From: Struthio camelus | Lineage: Eukaryota; Chordata; Aves; Struthioniformes; Struthionidae | Assembly: GCF_040807025.1 (NCBI RefSeq) | Contig: NC_090982.1 | Span: 10,000,514-10,064,513, forward strand | Direction: 5' to 3' | Length of the DNA: 64,000 bases | Shown here: positions 1 to 12,200 of the stretch, piece by piece | Layout: each line of letters begins with the position of its first letter | Position numbering within the stretch: the first letter of the stretch is position 1 | The notes under the pieces: generated by a model | Databases searched by the model: none | What the model was told of the DNA's origin: nothing | Seen by the model: only the letters and a program-made list of their open reading frames with translations | Translations under genes and position numbers: made by a program

Positions 1-1727
1 CTCCTCGGACCGGCCAGAAGATCCCCTCTCCCGCCTTCAAGGCGTGCGGGCGCCTCCAAATCCCGCCACCGCAGCCCTTGCTCCGAAACAAAACGGAAGC
101 CACGACACGCACGCCCTCCGGGCTGGGCAAAAGGCAGCAGCAGCAGCAGCTATTACGAGGTCAGCCAGGCAGCCCCCAGCTTCTCTTCCTCCAAAGGGGA
201 CAGCTCAGCTTCTCCCAGCACACGCTGGGCGTGCCCAGGCCTGTGCCTTGCAGCCGGCCACGGGAACCGGCTGCAGCTCCTCTTCCCTCCCCGCAAGACA
301 CCTTGGCGGACACCCCATTTCCCCACGCACCCGCAACGAACAAAAAGGGAAGGAGGTCAGTGCAGCAGCGTCACCCCAGCACCCGCAGGCCTAGCACTGC
401 AGGCCGTCGCCCGCTCGCCTGCCTTTGCCAGGCAGCTCCCCCACGCCAGCGCTGCCAGCGAGGAAGCCGGCACGCAGAGGCAGCGGTGCACGACGGAGCC
501 TGAGACGCGTTCGCATACGCGCAGCGAGTTAGGAGGGGGGTCCCCACCTGATGGCAGACAGCGACTATCACTGGAAAGAGTTCGGGGGCGGGGGCGCGGG
601 GGAAACAAGGGGAGAAACAGAGACAGCGAGAAGGCAAGGGCCAAACTCCCCCAGCAGCCACCCTGCAGCAGCAGCCACAGCGCACCAGGAAAGCGCCCGC
701 CTCCTGCACCGGGCGCGGACCTCTCTGCAGCGCAGCCACTCATGGCAGGGAACATGAAGATCATCTTCACCATGCCTTTGCCCTCCTTCCCCTGAGACCT
801 GCTCCTATGCCCTATGCATCATCCCTCCTTGGGACACTATTAGCACTGGCTGCACCACGCGAAGCAGGCGCCAGCACTGCCTACGGGGGTTCTGTGCCCA
901 TGATTCTTTTGGTCGCACTTCTCAAGCGTTCAAGGACTACTACATGCTGCGTTGTGCACTGCGCTGAGTCTTCTCCCGTTTAAACTAATATCTGCAAACA
1001 CACCGTGGGGGCGGGGGGAGACCTGACGCTCACACCAGTGCTACTTGCTTCCCCCGACAGATCACCAGAACACCAATATCAGGCTGCGCAGGTGCAACGC
1101 CTTGACACCAACAGCAACCGAGCGGCACAGCAACATGAGGGAAGAGTGCCCCAGGGGCTCTGGGAAAACCCTGCCCCAGCTGCTGAGGTGAAAGGCCACA
1201 GAGCCACAGGGAGCAGGCCCCTTGCCTGCTAGCACTGCTAGGCCACTGGGGCCCTCGCAACAGCAGCCACAGCAGCTGAAAGAGACCAGGTGGACACTGG
1301 AGGGTGGTGGCGGTGGCGGTGGCAGGGGGCTCCTTCTCACCTGGAGGGCAAGGCTCATCCCTGCCACCCACAAATGTCCTTCCTCTTCCTCCTCCTCTAA
1401 ACACCAGCAGACCCACAGCTACACAACTCATCCGAAACTTAAATCCACCCCCACCAAAACAAAGGGCAGGCACAAAAGAAGCCAGTGGTCCTTCAGGAAC
1501 ATTCCCTGTTTACAGCTCCTGTAAATGCTTGAGAAGGGCTCCCTCACACATCTTAGCCTCTGCTCACATCCACCCTTGCCCACAACACTCCACCACAGCA
1601 GCAGCTCTTTAGCAGGACCACACAACTGGTGGCAAACGGCACCATGTCCTCAGAGCAAAGGCTTTTGCTACAGCAACTCCACGTCTACTTGATGCAGGCA
1701 GGCCCGCCACAGCCTGCCGCGTCTTAC

Positions 1728-1869
1728 CTACTAACGTGACAGGAGCTGTGTTCTTCAGCCTCATCTGGCAGTTCACTTGGCGTCCTACTTTCCTTTTGGA
1801 ACTCCTCTGCCGGGCTACCAGCTGAGCAATCCGCACTGTCTCGGTGCAAGCAACAGCATGGCAGGTGAC
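1728..1869 (-). CDS. TDRD7: Second, inverted copy of TDRD7 exon 3
   Basis: Reverse complement of 23639-23780 with the acceptor (ctgagcag), donor (GTAAGA) and translation unchanged ([17 protein letters not shown]). Together with 5378-5590 it forms a consistent two-exon start of a second copy on the - strand. By the mirror offset, a copy of exon 4 would be expected about 2 kb left of the window start. Confidence -1.
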
Positions 1870-2354
1870 CTGCTCAGGGGACCAAAGAGACAAGGGCAAA
1901 GAGTCACTCAGGCCTAAGCTTAGCCACAGGCAGCAACACCATGCTCCCAAGCAAGCGCAGGCATTGAAAATATAGCACAAGAGTGGGCGACCAGAGACTC
2001 CGGAAACTTTGTAAACACCTCTGAAATTTAGCAGAGAGATGCTCAAGAGAAAAAAAGAGCTTTTCTCACCACAGAAGCAGGAGGACAGAAGGAGAAAAAG
2101 CAATTGCCAACCACAAAAAGCAAGTCACTGCTCAGCAGCAACACCTTATTCAGGACCTCAAAAGCTCTCCTCAGCCTCTCAGCCTGACCCAAAAGGCCTA
2201 GGGAAATGCTGCCACAGCATGACACCACCCAGAACAAGGCAACACTCTTGCCTTGCAACACGGCACTCCAGCTCATCCTCCCTCTCTTCTTACTCCTCCA
2301 CTGCTCAGCCCCAGCATCTGCACCTACCTGGCTCAACACACACACCCAGCTCTT

Positions 2355-2390
2355 GGGGGGGGGGGGAGGGGGGAGGGGTGCGGGGGCTGT
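2355..2390 (+). repeat. G-run repeat (left arm), length differs between arms
   Basis: Twelve consecutive G, then further G blocks separated by single A or T. The right-arm counterpart is at 23,119-23,153 on the opposite strand with a 14-base run. The tract can form a G-quadruplex on the - strand copy's non-transcribed side or its equivalent. It accounts for one of the two length differences between the arms. Confidence -1.
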
Positions 2391-2560
2391 CTTATATCCT
2401 TCAGGAGGAAGGCTCTTCTCATCGGAGCAGCTCCTGCTTGGAAATCATGCAGCCAACCAGCTGCACAGTCACCCCTGACACAAACAAACGTACCCAGCAG
2501 TGCCAGAGCTTGGGCTGGCAACCTCTCAGTACACTGCCTCCCCAGCCCAGCACTTACATG

Positions 2561-4178
2561 CGCAGAGTCACAGAAGACGTGAGGCTGGAAACAACCTCTG
2601 CGGATCGTCCAGCCCAATCCCTTGGCTAAAGGCAGAGTCAACAAGACGTTGCCCGCTTGGCCTTGACTGTCTCCCCAGATGCACACTCTGTAACCCCTCT
2701 GGGAAACCTGTCCAGCGTTCAACCGCCCTCACCTTAAAGAGGTTTCTCTCTCTCTTTAAACACAATCTCCCTTGTTTCCGTTTTCACCCATTGCCTCTTG
2801 CCTTGTTGCTGCGCAGCAGGCTGCCAAGAGGCTGCCTCCATCTTCTTCTTCGCTCCTCCCCCACTCCCCTTACCAAAAGTTTTACACACGCTGATGAGCG
2901 CCCCACGGAGCCTTCCCTTCTCCAGCATGCACAGTCCCTCCTCTCCCAGCCTCTTCCCTTACGACAGATGCTTCAATCCCTTCCTCAGCTTCACAGCCCC
3001 TCACCAGACTCCCTCCAGGATGGCCACGTCCTTCTTGTACTGGCGAGCCCAGCATGGGACAAAGCGCTCCACATGTGGTCTCACCAGAGCCGAGCAGCGG
3101 GCGATCATTACCTCCCTTCACCTCTTGCCTCTGCTCTCCCTAATGCCAGGGGGCTGCTGGCATGCGTCACTGCAAGGCCGCACTGCTGCCTCACGGCCAA
3201 CTTGCTGCACACCAGGAATCCCAGCGCTCTTTCTGCCACGCTGCTCTCCCACTGGTTGGCCCACAGCCTCTACTGATGCATGGCCTTATTCCTCCTCACG
3301 GGCAGGACCAGGCATTTCCCTCCGATAAACTCTCCCAGAGGCATCGCCCGGCTCCCTCAGCGCTCCTCGGTGCATCCCATCAGGGATCACACACTTGCGT
3401 ATCTCCAGTTTGTTTAGTGCTCCCTAACCCGACCCTCTTCCACCTAGGAGAGGCAACTCTAGCTTACCCTGCATCTTCCCACTGGTTTCAGGAACCTGGG
3501 ACTGCTGAAGACTAGCCTTACCAAGAAAGACTGAGGCAAGGAAGGCATTCAGTACCTCAGCCGTCTCGTCTCCATGTCCGTTAGGCTGCCATTCCCGGTC
3601 ATCAGTGGGCCCACTTTTTCCTCTACTCTTCCTTTGCCTGCTGATACACCCGCAGCAGCTTTTCTTGCTGCGCTTCACATCCCGTACCACGTTCAACTTC
3701 AGGAGGATGCTGGCTTTCCTAACCCCATCTCTGCAGGTTCAGACAGTGTCGCTACATTTCCCCCGGTCACTTGTCCCTGCCTCCACCTGCACGGGCACCT
3801 AGGTCACAACATTGCCATCAACCCACTCCAGAAACCTCCTGCGTTGCTTGTGCCCTCCTGTCTTGTCCTGCCAGCAGATACACAGGGAGGTCGGGTTCCC
3901 TGTGACAACCAGGGCCTGCCAACCGGAGGCTTCCTGCACTTGTCCGAGGCAGGCCTCACCAACTACTACTCCCTCAGTAGGCAGTCTCGAGCAAAACAGC
4001 AACGAAAACATCACTCCTGTTGCTTATAATCCTCACCCATGACCTCTCCACTGGCTCATCGTCCATCTCCAGGAAGAGCTCCACACAGCCCCGCTGCTCT
4101 CGCACAGAAAGGGCGACTCCTCCCTCCGCCTTGCCTGCCTGGCCTCTCCGTCCCAACGAGCCTGCAGCCAGCCACAGC
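2561..4178 (-). mobile_element. Old CR1 LINE fragment, left-arm copy
   Basis: Mirror image of the CR1 at 21,328-22,945, with the same internal deletion and almost the same bases. Not an independent insertion. Confidence -1.
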
Positions 4179-5377
4179 ACCACTCCACTTGCACGGCCCA
4201 TGCCAACACACATCCATGATCCCAATGACGTCCTAACTCAGCAGCCGCACGCGCACCTCCAATTCCTCGTTTGCTCCCAAGCTGCGTGCACTAGCCTACA
4301 GGCATTGCCGAGGTGCCCAGCCGGGCTGATTTCCCACAAGGCCCAGGACACTTTTCCCACACACCTCTCTAGTCGCCACGTCCCTGTTTATCACCACGCA
4401 CCTGCACGGCATCCTCTGCCACTCTCCTCACTTCAGGACACACTCCCTACTCTTTCCACATACCTCGCTTGCCAGCCTGCTCCTCCACTACCTCACCGGA
4501 CGCGTCCTCATCCTCTCCCACTCCAGTCAGTCCTACGCTCCAGAGCCACGCAACACGCATGCAGCCTCACCTGCACGCTACCCACTGCAGGCGAAGATGA
4601 GCAACGCTCTCTAGGGAAAGGGAGGAGGAGACCTTTCCCTTTACACCCTCAAAGCCCCAACTTAGAAACCAATGGCAACTTGCCAGAGCCACCATCCTCC
4701 AACACTGAACTGCACCTGCACAAATGCTTCCCAGAGCAAGCTGCGTTCACGTCATCAGTGGAGCTGCAGCCCACACAGGCTTGCAGTAAGCAAAACAAAG
4801 CCCCCACCCACAAGCTTGCTTACCTGCTGCAAAAGGCAAAGGCTCCCAAGGGACAACAAGCAATGCAGCGCGTGAACCCTCTGCTTCAAAGCAAGCCCCA
4901 AGCACGCGTCACCACCCTGCTAGGCACAACCATCCACCACACTCCCCTTGCAGGAAAGAAAAAGATGCTAAAGCCCACCCTGAAGACACAGCCCACACAC
5001 ACTCGCGAGGCTTCACCTTCTGACACTTCCCAGCACAAACCCTGCAAGATCCCCACAGACGGACAAACGCTGACACGGGGCTCACAGCTCCTCTCTCATA
5101 CAAACTTCGCTTCCCAACCAGGGCTCCTCTTGCCCGGGCAACGCCTTGCAACACCCTGCTCTTTCCAAGCGCCACTCTCCGCTCTGCGGGCCGGAAAGCA
5201 ACGGGCGCGCGCGCTACGCCCCCTCTCCCTCCATTACGGCCTCTCACACGCTACACGGCACAGGCAGAGCGAAGGTGACAAACCTTGCACCCTTCACAAA
5301 CAAAAAGCTTCCCTCCTGAAGCCGCTTTCCTCCGGCCCCAACCTCCTGCGCTTGCCGGCACGGTCACCGCTTCTTAC

Positions 5378-5590
5378 CTCTCCCACTTTATTCTCTTCGA
5401 TTCGGACCACTCCCGGGATGCTCTCCAAGTAGCTCTCCAGCGTGCCATGTCCGAGGTGTCGGAAAGGAATCCAGTCGCCGGTCAGAGACTTGTATTCGCC
5501 CTGAAGCTGGGCCAAGGCTATGCCGTTTTTATGGGAATGGAGAACGGCTCGCAGCATTTTGGCAACAAGGTCGGCCTCCAGCATCTTCAC
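5378..5590 (-). CDS. TDRD7: Second, inverted copy of TDRD7 exon 2 (LOTUS 1)
   Basis: Reverse complement of 19914-20126. Acceptor, ATG (first base 5584, reading leftward), all 69 codons and the GTAAGA donor are intact and the translation is identical to the main copy. It lies in the left arm, head-to-head with TDRD7. Whether it belongs to a complete second TDRD7 gene, a truncated copy or a non-expressed fragment cannot be told, since the rest would lie beyond the left edge of the window. No CpG island sits directly upstream of it; the nearest is at 14.65-15.33 kb in the spacer. Confidence -1.
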
Positions 5591-8500
5591 CTACACCCCC
5601 GGCACCCCAAGAGAAGACAAGGAAGCATTGTTACACACGCAGCCAAACAGCGCCTCCCTCGACACTCCGCCTCCCTCCCCAAACAAGCAAGCACTCCACC
5701 ATGCTCCGACACTCTCCTGCTTCGGGGCTCGGCGCCGCTGCCAAGCGGCTCACCACGCACCGAGCGCCATCGCCTCCCCCACCGTAACACCCCCTCCCCT
5801 CGCCTGCTCCCACCCCGCAGCAAACACACCCTCCCTCAACGCAGCCCAGCCCGCAAGGGAACCTCTCCCGCAGCACCGCCTGCCGACAGCTCCACCACCG
5901 CAACGCCAGCCGCCAACTTCACACCGCACCTCTCCCCACAGCGCCTGGCCTCCACGCAGGCCTCTTCACAGAGGAAGCCCAACACCTGCGAACCCGCCTG
6001 CTTACTGCGCCCTGCTGTCTTCACCCAGCACCAGAACCAACCAAGCACGGCCCACCCAAATCACCCTCACTGCTACGCTATTACCCTGGCCACAGAGGCA
6101 AACACCGCAGCAAAGCCCTTCAAAGCTTCGCCCAGGCCCCTCCTTCGGTGGACAGCAACTCTCACACTGCAGTCGCACGTGCCAAAGCTCTGCCTTACCT
6201 AGTACCAAGTCCCCAGGGACTTTCTCCCTGCAAGGCCGGGCAGCTTACGCATCTCTTTAGACACAGCTCGCACAGCTAACTACACGTCTCCTACCCCTGG
6301 CAACTCACAGCCTTCCGCACGCTGCGGCCTTGCTGAAGCTCTTTGGTTAAGCCAGCTCCTCGTCTAAAACGCCAAGGACGTTCACAGCTAAGTGCTACGG
6401 GACAAGCTGCGCACTCCAGAGCGGTCGCTCTGCTGGCACGCTGAAAACAGGCAGCACCTCAGCTCCTCCAGAAGCAGCTCTCCACAGGCTTTGGGGCCAG
6501 AACCTACACTGAGGCCTCACACAACCAACCATAACTCTTACTCCTGAGCCGCATGCTGCGCAGCGGGACCAGCAAGAGCGCTCAACAAGCAAACGCCCTC
6601 TCAAACACCTCCCGGTGGCTCCCCAGACAATTTACTTGCTCCATTAGCCTGAGCACCGTAGGAGAAGGAGACCTCCCGCGCCGCAAACCCATCTAACTCG
6701 GGGTTCAGGGAGGCCAGGAGAGCCCCTCGCCTCCAAGCATGCCAAGGCGAGCAACTGCAGCTTGCAAACCTGCACCGATCCAAAGATCTCCCTGGAAGAA
6801 CAGGCTCAACACTGACTCTGCATTGACCAACCTCTCCCACTCCTCACCACCAGTGCCTATCTGCCCGCACGCGAACGGTACATGAAGGTCCAAGCCGCCC
6901 TCTTCCTTGCACCTCGGCTTCCAACCAAGAAGAACACCCACCAAAGACGCTGCTCCCCACACTGCTCCCAAACGCCAAAAGCAGCTCGCAGAGCACCAGC
7001 GCGCACCACCAGCACCCACCAACACACCCTCTCAGCCTAGCGCACCAGCAGCCAGCCCCACACAAACCCTCCACCGGGCCGCTCCGCACCCAGAGGAGCT
7101 CAGGCACCTCTCAAGGGCTGCCCAACACCAACCGCACCCGGACATCGGCTTCAGGGCTAAGACGGGGCACCACCAGCTCAGCCCCCCGCAAAAGCAGCCA
7201 CCTGCTGCTCCCACAGCCTCCACAACACTGGCCCCGGGCAAAAGGCAGCTGACCTCATCCCACTGCACCCCACTTACAGTCCATACTCTGCCGCTCTGTC
7301 ACCCAAAACACAAACCTCGGGCGCTCCTAACAACGGCCTCTGCATCGGGGCCAACACAGGCAACCCCTGAACAGCCCCACGTCTGCACACTGCTACTTGC
7401 GCCTCTCAAGACAATGCAAAACTAAACCACAGGCAACCGGCTCAAGCAAGACCAGCACCGTGGCGGAGTGGGCAGGACTAAGTCAGTCCTTCTCTCGCAA
7501 CACCAAGGAGAGGCTTGCACCTGACACCAAGCCACCTCTCCTCCCCGGCCTGCCAGCAACAGTACTGCCCCAACCCAGATCCAACCCAGACGCTGCAGCT
7601 CACACGCAGCACGCACAGCCTTTGGGCAACAGCCAGCAAGCCACAACGCACTGCGCTCCCTCGGGGCCACGCATGGGCCACTTCTCCTGGGATGCACGGA
7701 CTACGCGGAGCGCTCAAACTGACCCCACGAGTTCGGCTGCTCTCAAAAACAATCCCGCCACTGCTTGACGCAACTGCACACAAAGACAAAGCAACCGAGC
7801 AAGTCATCCCATGCTAACAAAGCTGCCTGCAAGACAGGACTTCACAAACGGACTGCCAGCCCTCGGGGCCACACCGCTGTAATGGAAGACACCAGCACCA
7901 AAGCCACCACATGCTCCTCTACCGCTTAAACACGGCAAGCTGCAAGCCTGGACTAATGCCTGCACTTCCACTGCCCTTCTCCTCCTCAACCGCACCCAGA
8001 TTTCACACTAAGCCTGCTCCTCTGCTTCGGCTCCCCACACCAATGCCCGCACTGCCATCACTCCAGCCTTCACGCAGCCCTCAGCAAGACCACGCATGGA
8101 AGCGCACCGTCCACCTCCACCACACTCCTTCCACACCACTTCCGCCCTCCTTCTCTCCAGCACGGCCATTTCCATTGCTCCCCTTCACCCCGCTCCTACC
8201 TCCCGCAGAACTTGCGCAAGTCCCACATCTCCACACGTTTCCCGGGCCATGCCACCAACTTCAGCCTGCACACGCACACTGCGACTGCCTCGGCCTTCTC
8301 CCACCCCACCTAGGCGACAGCCCAACTCACCTACCGGGCAAGAGGGCTGGAGAGCAGCTCCTCAAACACTTCTACTTCGCCGACACGCACCACTTCAGGC
8401 ACCCGGGCATGCCTGCAGACAGATGTGCACAATGCCGGTTATATACGCGGGGACAAATACACTGGCCTACACACGTACCTACGTACAGCACTGCCTCTAT

Positions 8501-9131
8501 GCAGACGCTTTGACGTCCACAGTCCTACAACCTGCTGTCCGCCAGCTCTCTGGCGCAAAAGGTCAGCGAAACTTCAGCCTAACTGCTTCTGCAGCCAAGC
8601 TCAACCTCGCTGACCAGCCACCGCATTTCTTCACTGAAACCCATCGTCCAAAGTCTCACCGCCAGTCCGCGAACACTCGCGGCAGTACATAACAGAAAGC
8701 ACATGAACAGAAGCGGAGTCATCTCCTCTAAGCCAGCACTTCCTGCTCTTACCCAGCAAGTGAGTTTCATTTACTGATCCTGCAACAACCTCTACCCCGC
8801 CTACTTTTACAAGGCTTCCAGTTGTAACTCCAGGTCACAGACTTCCAGAAAGAGGAGAACACATTCAGCCCATGCACCGGCACACCCCCATCTGGAGGGC
8901 AACACATAGCAATCACTTTGGGCCCGACCACACTGATGATTGCTATATATTAGTGACATATTACCGAGTGATTACCCTTTCTCCTTGCATTGCTTCAGAG
9001 ACTTAGTCCCTGGTGAGCAGAGCTTCACAGGACACCCTCCAAAGAGGGAGAGGAGGTAGTGCTCACTTGGCAGAGGGAAAATACACAGGAAGCTCATATC
9101 TCTTTTGGACCCTCCCAGTGATGTGAGGAAG

Positions 9132-9200
9132 CCATATGTCTGGCAAATGCATTAAGTCTCAACTTGATATTAAAGCTGCAGATGTTAAAAAATTCCTAAG
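9132..9200. repeat. Diverged inner edge of the inverted duplication, left side
   Basis: From 9,132 inward the arms suddenly differ: 9,133-9,147 matches the opposite strand of 16,357-16,371 at about 11 of 15 positions, and a gap of 7-9 bases follows. A 21-base exact block comes next (9,157-9,177 against 16,336-16,356), then a looser A-rich match to about 9,200. Beyond this no homology is visible. Confidence -1.
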
Positions 9201-12200
9201 GGCAGACCAAAGCCCTGTACACCACACCTGCCTGATACACATGCTGGGATAGTCAGGGGACGCAACAAACAATGCACACTGAGAAAAACCTGGCAACACC
9301 CAAGAGCGGGCTGTCACTGACAATAATTTGGGATACCTGCTCTACTGCAGTCCCTTCTTTGGAATGCCCGTTCTGCCCCAGCACACTCCAGTGTCCTGCA
9401 ACCACAGTGGGCCTAGGGACCTGGGAAAACAAGCTGCTTCTGCAGCTAGGCACAGTGCCCTTCCCAGAGCCAAAACATTACATCAGTCCTGGTACTGGAG
9501 GGGTATAGCACCTGATTACCAAGGTGCATTTGGTGGTTTTCTGGAACTCGTTTGGTCTGGGTTTTGTCTCACAGGACTGGAAACGCACATCTGCAGGAGA
9601 CTGCGCCCTAGGTGAACGTGTTCGTTCACCAGTGCAGCCTAGCCCAGGGCCAGTAGCAGCCTTTGGAAACAAGGGCCTACCTTAACCTCTATGCATTTAT
9701 TGATTGTGTGTGTATTCAGAATGCACAACCCTTTTAGTTGTCATAGCAAAATGCAGAGCCCCCTGGGTAATAAGTGCTTGGTACTACCCAACATGGTCAG
9801 ATCTCTTCCAAGTTTTCACTGCTCTCTAGCAACCTGCACAGAGCTAAGCAATATCCTGGTAATGAGTATTACCAAATGTTTTTATGCAGATCACTGTATG
9901 CTTTTGCTGCCTGTGTTACACTTGCTCTGCAGCAAGACCATGCTGCATAATCTGGGGACTCATACAGATGTGCTCCCAAAGTTCAGTAGCATGAGGCACC
10001 TCATGAAGCTGCCCTGGCCCTTCTTTACTTTCCCTGGTTCCTGTCTATCAAACTGCTTTCAAGTTAAAGGCAAGTCTAGCCAACCCTGGGTCTTGCTAAC
10101 TGACAACTGAGAAGTGTCCAGGAGTAGCTTCATAAATTGCCTCTTAACTGTTCAGACTTAACTCCAATAATCCTCAGCAATCTACCTGGGTTTCTTTCCA
10201 TGTTCTGGTTATCTTACAGCAAAGCATTTGCCAGATATGGTTAAAAGTGTTGGGCTTCCGCTTCAGGCCCAGGATTTCACTAACACAACTGCACAGGCAT
10301 GGCCATGAGCAGAGCACAGAACGATCACTTCTTGTTCAAGAAACACATTGAGAATGACCCCTTTCCTATCTTTCCACAAAATCTTGTCTGGACTTCAGGA
10401 CTGAGTTCCGTTTAAAATACATATACAGAGAGAGGAAAGCTTGACTAGATAGATAAAGGTAGAGATGAACTGCACCTTGCCACAGCTGGTTCAGAGCTAT
10501 TCCTATCCACAGACATTTTGAAGAGCACATTACATTGTCATCCCTGAGAAAGAAGTGCTGCATGCACTTCTCTGTATGTCTGAGGAATCAAGGTAAGGAG
10601 TGCTCCTTCACTTTTTCCTGCAGCTAGGTCTCTCTCCTGTCCGCAGCCCGGTGCCCTGAGTGATCGCAGTACCTATCAGGGTGCTCCCCCACCTCCCACT
10701 TCCTAGCTGTGCGCATTCTGAGCACTGTTTCTTCCAAATAAGCGTTATCTGTTTCATTTCCTGGAACTGCTCTTGCTGTGGTCCTTGATATGGGATCCAC
10801 TGGCCTCCCTCACCAGAGTGTTTGCACAACTTTCACAGCCTCTTTGGCCTTTCTATGACTTGCCAATATCCTGACCTCTTGATCTGTCCCTATTTTTGGC
10901 TCCTCTGGCTGCTTCTGCCTCTGCTCTCTCATCATCTCTTAAAGCAGTCTAGCTTTACGCCCATGCACCCTTCCTGTGCCAGAGCCATGACTGTCTCTTG
11001 CTGTGGTGGGAACAGGCTTTGGGGCTGCTTGCCCTCTTCTTTCCAGGCAGGTGGGAGCTCCAGTTGAGCAGTGCCTGTCCCTGCTGGGAGCGGAGAGGCT
11101 CCAGCTGCAGCCCTGAGCACAACTGGCTATCCATCTGCCCCTCCTCGGGTTCATCTCCTTCCCAGGGGAATCAGGGGAGCAGCTAGGGCAGCTCCAGCTG
11201 GTATTCTTCTGCTGGGGGGGGAGCACAGGGAGGAGCCCCCACTGGCTTTGTTGTGGCTCCAGCCAGACATTTGAACTAGCTGCTCTTTCTGCTCAGCTCC
11301 CTTTCCTCTGCCAGGCTGAGTCCTCTGAGTCTGAGGAGAGCACAGCCCATGCAGGGCTCTCCTCCACTGAGTGCCTCTAGTACCCCACAAGCACGCAACT
11401 GTCCAACAAGAAATTGCTGTTGTGGGTGTCAGCAGGAGCCTGCAACTGTCTCCAGGCTCTCCTCCTGCTCAACCTGCTGCGCTGTCAGAGCCTCCCCTGA
11501 GGAGAGGATGAGGCTACACGCAGCTCATGGGCAACGGCATACAAGGAGATGGCAAGCTCTTCATGCCCAGGGACCTGACGGCAACCAATCCAGGTTGCAC
11601 TCTGGGCTGGTGCTGGAGACATGGCCCCACCTGTGGCAGCTGCCAGACACGAAGAGGCTGAGAGGCTTCCTTTGTGCCTGCCAGAAGCATGGCAGCCACA
11701 CATGGCCTGCGCATTGTAGGCCCCTGTGCTCCATGACCACCAGGCAAAGCTGATAAGCTCACGGAGGAACTGCCAAGTATGATTCAGCAAAAGCAGCTCC
11801 AAGTCCCCAGAACTGTCCAGGCTGCATCTCCTCATGCTCATCAGTACAATGAGCTCCACGAGAGTTGCCAGCATCTGGTGGGCTCCAAAGAGGCCTCTTG
11901 GTTCCCACTGCAGCAATGGGAGTGTGACGGATTAAAGGATCCCTCTCTCTCTCTCTTTCTCTCTCTCACATGCACGTGCGAGCACACACACACGCAAATG
12001 GGGGAATGCCCTGATAAGATAAGTAAAGGCTTCATGTCCTTGAGGCTCAAGGGAGAATAATGGACAGATTGACCACAACAGTTGCAAAAGAAGCCAAACT
12101 CATCTCAACACCAGAGGAATCTAGAGGATGTCTTTGTTTTAGACAAAACTGGCTGTATCAGCTAAGTGTAACAACTGGTTGTGTAACTGTCTGTCCCTGA

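Larger units (their letters stand above)
1..9131. repeat. Left arm of a giant inverted duplication (continues left of window)
   Basis: Position x on the + strand pairs with about 25,504-25,508 minus x on the other arm. The sum is 25,504 for the inner 4 kb, 25,506 from about 5.2 to 2.5 kb, and 25,508 further out. The two 2-base shifts sit at a CG dinucleotide run (near 5,210) and a G run (near 2,360). By comparing reading frames across the arms I notice roughly 25 single-base differences in 9.1 kb, so identity is about 99.6%. The + strand of this arm is strongly C/A-rich. The arm contains the second copies of TDRD7 exons 2 and 3 and an old CR1 copy. Confidence -1.

Noticed and set aside
4020..5432. 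A 470-codon open frame on the + strand, rich in Pro, His, Thr and Ser (and its 433-codon mirror at 20185-21486, - strand)
   Set aside because: Antisense to TDRD7 intron and CR1 remnant, simple composition from the strand skew, and disrupted by a 2-base difference between arms. No family resemblance.
5285..6260. Frames of 305 and 246 codons overlapping the left-arm LOTUS exon on the opposite strand
   Set aside because: Shadows of the real exon and of C/A-rich intron sequence.
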